This document shows, one piece after another, positions 58,470 to 64,000 of a DNA stretch of 64,000 bases (position 1 is its first letter; each line of letters begins with the position of its first letter). The position numbers were made by a program, and so were the translations under genes. The stretch covers positions 95,747 through 159,746 of the forward strand of contig JAKMXF010000355.1 of the NCBI GenBank assembly GCA_024704765.1, read 5' to 3'. The notes beneath the pieces were generated by a model that saw only the letters and a program-made list of their open reading frames with translations, made no database searches and had not been told where the DNA came from. Origin of the DNA: Oopsacas minuta. Lineage: Eukaryota > Porifera > Hexactinellida > Lyssacinosida > Leucopsacidae.

Positions 58470-58953
58470 TTGATGTGATAACTATCACCATAGCCTTCTC
58501 TATACAAGGCCTACCATCAACATCGAATTTTTGGAATAGGGATATAGTAATGTATTGTAAATATTATATTAGTATACAGAATGGTTTCATATCTCTCAAA
58601 CAGTACTTGTATGCCCAAGTAAATGTATTACAGATATATAGAATATCATGTATCCGAATCAACAAAGCAAAAATTACCAAAATGTGCCAATTTTTGCTTA
58701 GTATGCATTATATGGAGAATAACCCAATCTTTGATAAGCTGTAGAATATCAAATATTGCATCTTTGATTTCAAAGTTAATGTTTGAAGTGATGTAAAGAT
58801 GCTTTTGTAAAACATCTTCAAATTTTGTCATGAGAAATTTGGTAGGTTTTTGAGTTACATTAGTAACCATGGATGGTGAAAATTTCTCAATATGCATTTA
58901 CAAGTCAAAACCCTCAATGATATAACAAAACTCACTATTGCCGAACTATAGTA

Positions 58954-60258
58954 CAAGGGTTGTTCAATAAGTAATGAGACTAATGTATAGAATTCATATT
59001 CTAGTTAGTACAACTCTAAGCCTAATATCAGATTTCAAGCCTATCCTGCTTGTCCAACTTCGATAGAATATACTCTTTACTATACTAGCATATTCTTCAG
59101 TATAAATTTTCATTTTTAGAGGCTACTTTTTTAAGTTAATGGATTTAGCAAAGAAGAAAACGGCAAATAATTTGGTACCTGTGACAAAAGGGGAAGACTG
59201 GCCCATACATTCTTCGTCAAATGCAGGATATTTTCGGTGATGAATATCCTCCGAAAGCCACCATATATAGATGAATCGAACCTTTTGATAATGCCGTGAT
59301 GAACTCCACGATGACCCTTGTCCAGGTCGTCCGACTTCCTCAAATCCCGCAGTAATATCGAGAGGGTCCAAACAATTTTTGGACGAGGACAGACGAATAA
59401 CCCTGCGAGAGTTAGAAGAGAGGGTAGGTATATCAAGAGCCACACTAGACTCGATTATCACTGAAGATCTAGAAATATGGAAGGTAACTGCGCGTTGGGT
59501 ACCAAAACTTCTTTCCAAAGGACAGAAAACACGAAAGGGTCAAAGTTAGCAAAGAATTACTTTCAAGATACAAGGCAGAGGAAGACTTTTTGGGTCGTAT
59601 AGTAACGGGGGATGAAACTTGGTTTCATTATTATGAACCAGAGAGCAAAACTCAATCGAAGCAGTGGAAGAGACATGATGAACCTGTACCTATCAAGGTA
59701 AAGGCCGCAAAATCAGCAGGGAAGAGAATGGCAACAGTATTTTGGATAGGGAAGGAATTATACATGTCGACTGGTTGCCTGAGAAGGCCTACATAAACAA
59801 TGATTACTACGTTGTCGAATTGAAAGAATTTGGTCAAGGGATTAAACGTGAGAGGCGAGGCAAGTTGACACGTGGCGAATTGCTTCAACATGACAGCATA
59901 AGGCCCATGTAAGCTCCAAGACAATTGCTGCAATTGACGACTTAAGATTCGAATGCCTCCCTCATCCCCCGTATAGTCCAGACCTGGCTCCCAGCGACTA
60001 CTGGCTGTTTGGAGAGATGAAGAGACCCTTTCGGGGGAAGCTATTGAGATTTCAAACTGCTGGAGTACGAAATATAGCAGTGGGAAAAAGGACCCCTGAA
60101 GAATTCTATACCACTGGACAGGAAAAGTTACCAGAACGATGGAAACGATGTATAAAGTTAAAGGGGGAATTTATCGAAACATTTGATAATCAATTATGAT
60201 AAGTATAGGTTTACTATATGAATTATGAAAAGTCTCATTATTTATTGAACAACCCTTG
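58954..60258 (+). mobile_element. mariner element, 1305 bp, TA-flanked
   Basis: Inverted ends CAAGGGTTGTTCAATAAGTA and CAAGGGTTGTTCAATAAATA, continuing ATGAGAC. TA at 58952-58953 and 60259-60260. Confidence 0.92.
59131..60199 (+). pseudogene. mariner transposase, broken
   Basis: N-part with HTH region (LDEDRRITLRELEERVGISR, 59380-59440). First Asp in GRIVTGDETWFHYYEPESKT (59590-59650), a frame change after KRMATVFW, then NDYYVVELKEFGQGIKRERR, LLQHDS (second Asp, about 59890), and PDLAPSDYWLFGEMKR-type sequence (third Asp, about 59980), giving the mariner DD34D. The end LPERWKRCIKLKGEFIE is in frame to a stop at 60197-60199. At least four frameshifts and several stops. Confidence 0.88.
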
Positions 60259-60810
60259 TATATACCCGATTTCACATGCCCTTGTAATACATTTTGATAT
60301 GATATCTACAAGGAGTATGCATACTTAATAATAAATCCATATATGGTAATATTCTGGATTGCGTAATTATCGTAGGGACATATCATATCAACTTGTACTA
60401 AAGGAGTATGGAAATTCGGGTATATATTATAAATCGGCAATAGTGAGTTTTGTAATATCATTGAGGATTTTCTACTTATAAATGCACATTGACAAATTAT
60501 CACCATCCATGTTCACTACTGTATCTCAAAATCTGCCAACTTTATCATGACAAATTTTAAATATGTTCACAAAAGCATCTTTATACATTAACTTTGAATC
60601 AAAGATGCGATATTTGACGTTCCACAGCTAATCAAAGAGTTGGCCATATTCTCCAAATAATGCTTACCAAACAAAGGAAAGACACATTTGATAATTCTTT
60701 TGCCTTGTTGGTTTGGAGACATGATATTATACATATCTGAATACATTTACTTGGCCATAAAAGTACTGTTTGTGCTACATGAAACCATTCTGTGTATATG
60801 AATAAAACTG

Positions 60811-61345
60811 AGAACCTTTTGAAAAATTTATGACACAATTACAAAGTGGAGAAGTCATAAATTGACTATCAAACTTAGCATAGAATAGTTGGATAATTGC
60901 AATGTTTCAAAATTGCATTATGAGTGAAATGCTTGAAATAGTGCATTATTTGTTTGAATATTTCTGACTTTTGAATCAGACTGGGAACATTTTGGGATGT
61001 TTTGTAACACAATTACAAAGTGGAGAAAGCATAAATTGACTATTAACGCTTTGTCTAGTATGGTAACACAATTGCAGTGTTGCAAAGTTTCATTTTGGAT
61101 GCAATGTCTGAAATTGTGTGCTATTTGATTGAAGATTTCTGACTTTGTAATCTGACTGAGAACCTTTTGCAAAGTTATTTGACACAGTTACAATGCGGGG
61201 AAATCATAAAATGACTATCAACGCTTTGTTTACTGTGGTAATATAATTGCAGTGTTGCAAAGTTTCAACTATTTGTCTACTGAGATAATATTATTGCATT
61301 ATGAGCAAAATGTTTGAAATTGTGTACTATTTGATTTAAGATTAA
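60811..61345. repeat. Satellite, three units of ~174 bp
   Basis: Units start at 60811, 60984 and 61159. Each reads GAACCTTTTG/GAACATTTTG, ACACAATTACAA, CATAAATTGACTATCAA, AATTGCA, GTTTCA, TGAAAT.GTG..TATTTG and TTCTGACTTT. The third unit has an extra segment (TGTCTACTGAGATAAT). Confidence 0.8.
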
Positions 61346-61501
61346 TACCATCATATTCTTGTAGGATTTCAACTTTTAAGAATAACAAATAGTATAATAT
61401 GAATGCTAATATGAAAATATTCACAATCTAGATCCAATTGTATATTTTCAATTTCTGGATCATGATAGTTATTATTTGTCATTAGTAAAATTTGACATAT
61501 A

Positions 61502-62843
61502 CAGGGTGTATAATGATTGATGCGCTATATTTATATTTATGTATAACCTTTATATTTACACTAGTAAAATGAATCTAGTTTAATGTATCTTAATCTCTTA
61601 CCTTTTAGTTATCAATACACATAATCTTTAATACTATTTCATCTAACTCGTGCCTATATTTATACGAGAATTAAACTTTGCTTTTTCTTGAAAATTAGTC
61701 TATTAAATCTGGTCAAAGAGCATCCTCTATCTTCTCGAAATCGAGCTATTGGGATGTTAGAAGCAGGATTTACGCAAAGAAAATGCGCTAAGTTAATAGG
61801 GGCAGATATTAGCACAATCAGACGTTGGTGGAGTCGGTACAAGAAAGGGGAATCCCTTCAGAATAAAGGAGGCCGTGGACCAAAATCATCCATCCCTAGA
61901 GTTGTGAAAATAATTTTGGCTAAATCAATAAGTAAAAGAAACCAATCCACTCGAAAGCTAGCCAAGAGAATAACTGCTAGTGGATTTCCTATCACTCATG
62001 GCACGGTTCATAATTATTTAAGGAAGACCCTTCAAGTTAAACCCTATAAGCGACAACGACACCCGCTGTGACCGAAAAACAGCTTGCGGCCAGGCTGAAT
62101 TTCTGTAAAGAACGGAGAAATTGGAATGTTGAAGACTGGAAACGTGTCCTATTTTCTGACGAATCTCTATTTGAAATTTTGCACCCTCCGAATCGACAAA
62201 ACGATCGTATCTGGGCTAAAGATACTTCACAAATTCCACCAGTCAAGAGGGTCAAATTTCGAGCAAAATACATGTGCGGGGCATGATGTCTTACTGTGCA
62301 CTCTCAGAATCACATATTGTTCCCAAAGGACAAACCATAACAGCAGGATACTATGCAGAAGAGATTTTGAAGAATTCCTTCCTTTCTGCAATGCGAAGAA
62401 AGCGAAAACTGGTAATGTTTTAAGCATAGCTATGCTGCTAGAGATGTCCAAATCCATCTTTCAACAGGATGGTGCACCTGCGCATCACGCAAGAATATCC
62501 CAAGAATGGTGTAAGAGCAACCTGAGGCTTTTGGGCTAAAGGTATTTGGCCAGGAACTCACCGGGTCTAAATCCAATAGAGAACCTCTGGTCAATTCTCC
62601 AAACTGAGGTAGATACAATGGCACCTTCAACAAATACAAAAATGCTGATCAGGAAGGTAAAATTAGCTTGGTTCCAAATCCAACCGATATTTCAGACAAA
62701 ATGTATAGAGGAATGCCCGAACGCATCAAAAAATGTATCAAATTAAAGGGGGGATATATAGGCAAATGAATTATTATATATTCTTAACCCATTTCATCAA
62801 TAAATATTCTTGTTTTAGAGGCCATCAATCATTATACACCCTC
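61502..62843 (+). mobile_element. Tc1-like element, 1342 bp, TA-flanked
   Basis: Ends CAGGGTGTATAATGATTGAT and, inverted, GAGGGTGTATAATGATTGAT, differing only at the first base. TA at 61500-61501 and 62844-62845. The near-identical ends suggest a fairly young copy. Length and GGGTGT start resemble the element at 47864-49206. Confidence 0.92.
61688..62750 (+). pseudogene. Tc1-like transposase, few lesions
   Basis: HTH region RNRAIGMLEAGFTQRKCAKL and DISTIRRWWSRYKKGE (61730-61855); second HTH to about 62010. Frame change at 62068, then KRVLFSDESLFEIL (Asp 1, about 62150), a second change near 62280, SIFQQDGAPAHHA (Asp 2, about 62460), a TAA at 62537, and RNSPGLNPIENLWSIL (Glu, 62552-62600), DD34E spacing. 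The usual Asp of SPDLNP is Gly here. About three frameshifts and one stop. Confidence 0.87.
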
Positions 62844-64000
62844 TACACATTAATCGACTTTTAATAGTAAGGATTTTTCAAAATTTCAAATCTTACAAAT
62901 ATTATTTTTATTAGCATTATGATCGTATTTCTGAGTTTCCATTGTACATATTACTCATTCTCATCTTGAGGCTATGCGGGTCACACTGAGGTATTGAAAT
63001 TGTTGCTTAAGTGTTTGTATTTAGTGTAAATCCAATATCTAGATGTGTAATAGGAAGTATAAAAAGTGAATTCATACTGGTCAGGGATAATAGAAAGAGG
63101 TGAATGGGCCATTAAGGTAAGCAAACCATCCTTGTAAGTGAATGGTCATACAACGAAACTATTGTTTGGTTTAACAGCATACATGTATTCTTCCAAAACC
63201 AACGTGAATAAATCTTATCTGTGGGAAATATGCATAATAAATCTAAAATATGGTGGCATATATCGATATCAGCATAATGGTGACTCAACTCAACTACTCC
63301 CAAGTCTTCCAACAATGCATTTTCAAATACTGACTTACACAGTAATAACTGAAAGTGGTCACGATCCAAAGATATCTTGCGTTTTTATACCAGTGGCGGA
63401 TTAACCACTTAATAGCCGCCTAGGAACTAATATCTCTCGGACCCTATGCCGCTAACACACAATGATACTCAAACATAATTTTGAAATTATCTAAGATCAG
63501 AGTGACCAAATGGATTATAGATAATGGATATCATGGATATTGAATCAATAAACTCTATAAATCCCATGAATTTCGGATGGATTTGGATTCTCTGAAGTCC
63601 AAAGGAACCTATCGGATCCACGAATGTATCTATTTCATGAATTTTGTTTTGATATCCGTATTCTATATTAATATGGGATGGATTTGGAATTTTGTCGTGT
63701 GGGAAATTGGTTACGGATTTGATTTGGTTTGTGAACTGGATCCATTCTGCCACTCTGCTTCCGATAGTATATTTTATACTGTTTAATCTCCAGCTACGCC
63801 GGGAGAAAAATGACTCTAATTCCGGGATATGAAATATTTATAACGGGCAGCCATCCGCGATAAATAACTATCAGCTGGGGGCTGCATACCTTACAATCAA
63901 CACGAGCAATCCAAAGAAACGATAGCTAGTGTACACCAATTGACGGTAAAATGTAGTATGCATGTTATTAGTTATAATTCTCAGAAGTCCTCTTGTAATA
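62844..64000. other. Non-coding
   Basis: No supported gene. CAGTGGCGGATTAACC at 63391 resembles a hAT end without a visible partner. 63500-63760 is rich in repeated ATGGAT/GGATTTGG words. Confidence 0.4.

Larger units (their letters stand above)
58570..60801. repeat. Large inverted repeat with mariner in its loop
   Basis: The left arm (about 58570-58945) is found inverted at about 60435-60801: shared blocks include CAGAATGGTTTCAT, AAGCATCTTTA, ATCATTGAGG and TTTTGTAATATCATTG (with scattered changes). The spacer is the mariner at 58954-60258 plus about 175 bp. 58480-58570 continues the similarity to the related copy at 7430-7740. Best read as a fold-back element or MITE family invaded by mariner. 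Confidence 0.75.

Overview
This is an AT-rich eukaryotic nuclear window with very few host genes and a very high density of DNA (class II) transposons. The transposon mix (Tc1/mariner copies, hAT, P-like elements with THAP domains, Merlin, MULE, and a protein family I associate with arthropod repeats) plus the MAPKAPK2- and ESCO-like animal proteins point to an invertebrate, most likely an arthropod and perhaps a crustacean such as a copepod. The species is an inference. I saw no operons, bacterial signals, rRNA, tRNA or CRISPR array.

Host-like genes: (1) an intact, intronless MAPKAPK2/3-type kinase at 39151-40242 (+); (2) the first coding exon of an ESCO-type cohesin acetyltransferase at 20900-21439 (-), ending at a clean splice donor. 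A MULE-type transposase at 393-1996 (+) with a C-terminal RING finger is nearly intact but needs one frameshift.

Layout: 0-8 kb holds the MULE/RING gene, a 668-bp inverted-repeat element, a Tc1/mariner copy (4964-6277, TA-flanked) and MITEs. 8-20 kb is mostly non-coding, with a broken zinc-finger/tyrosine-recombinase (Crypton-like) gene at 12.3-14.3 kb, a broken coiled-coil frame and a 5'-truncated mariner. 20-27 kb has a 401-bp hAT MITE with a perfect 8-bp duplication, the ESCO exon, a fold-back element nested in another element, a 290-bp-arm palindrome and an 885-bp hAT derivative. 27-35 kb has two copies of an unclassified transposase-like family and a Tc1 copy. 37.0-39.0 kb is a Merlin element with about 385-bp terminal repeats that itself carries a 67-bp hAT MITE. 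The kinase follows. 43.6-46 kb is a decayed hAT transposase. 46.2-50.6 kb is a P-like element split by a Tc1 element; 51.6-57.1 kb is a second P-like element on the other strand split by a 2.9-kb element with 410-bp terminal repeats, a 4-bp GCTT duplication and a transposase with the D...CxxC...HxxxxH...E pattern of RAG1/Transib/CMC transposases (Chapaev-like). 58.5-60.8 kb is a large inverted repeat whose loop holds a mariner, followed by a ~174-bp satellite and another Tc1 copy at 61.5-62.8 kb.

Most transposases carry frameshifts or stops, so they are fossils. The two best candidates for something less described are the Chapaev-like element and the unclassified 32.9-34.6 kb family, which share one catalytic layout. 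The MULE-RING gene is the third.
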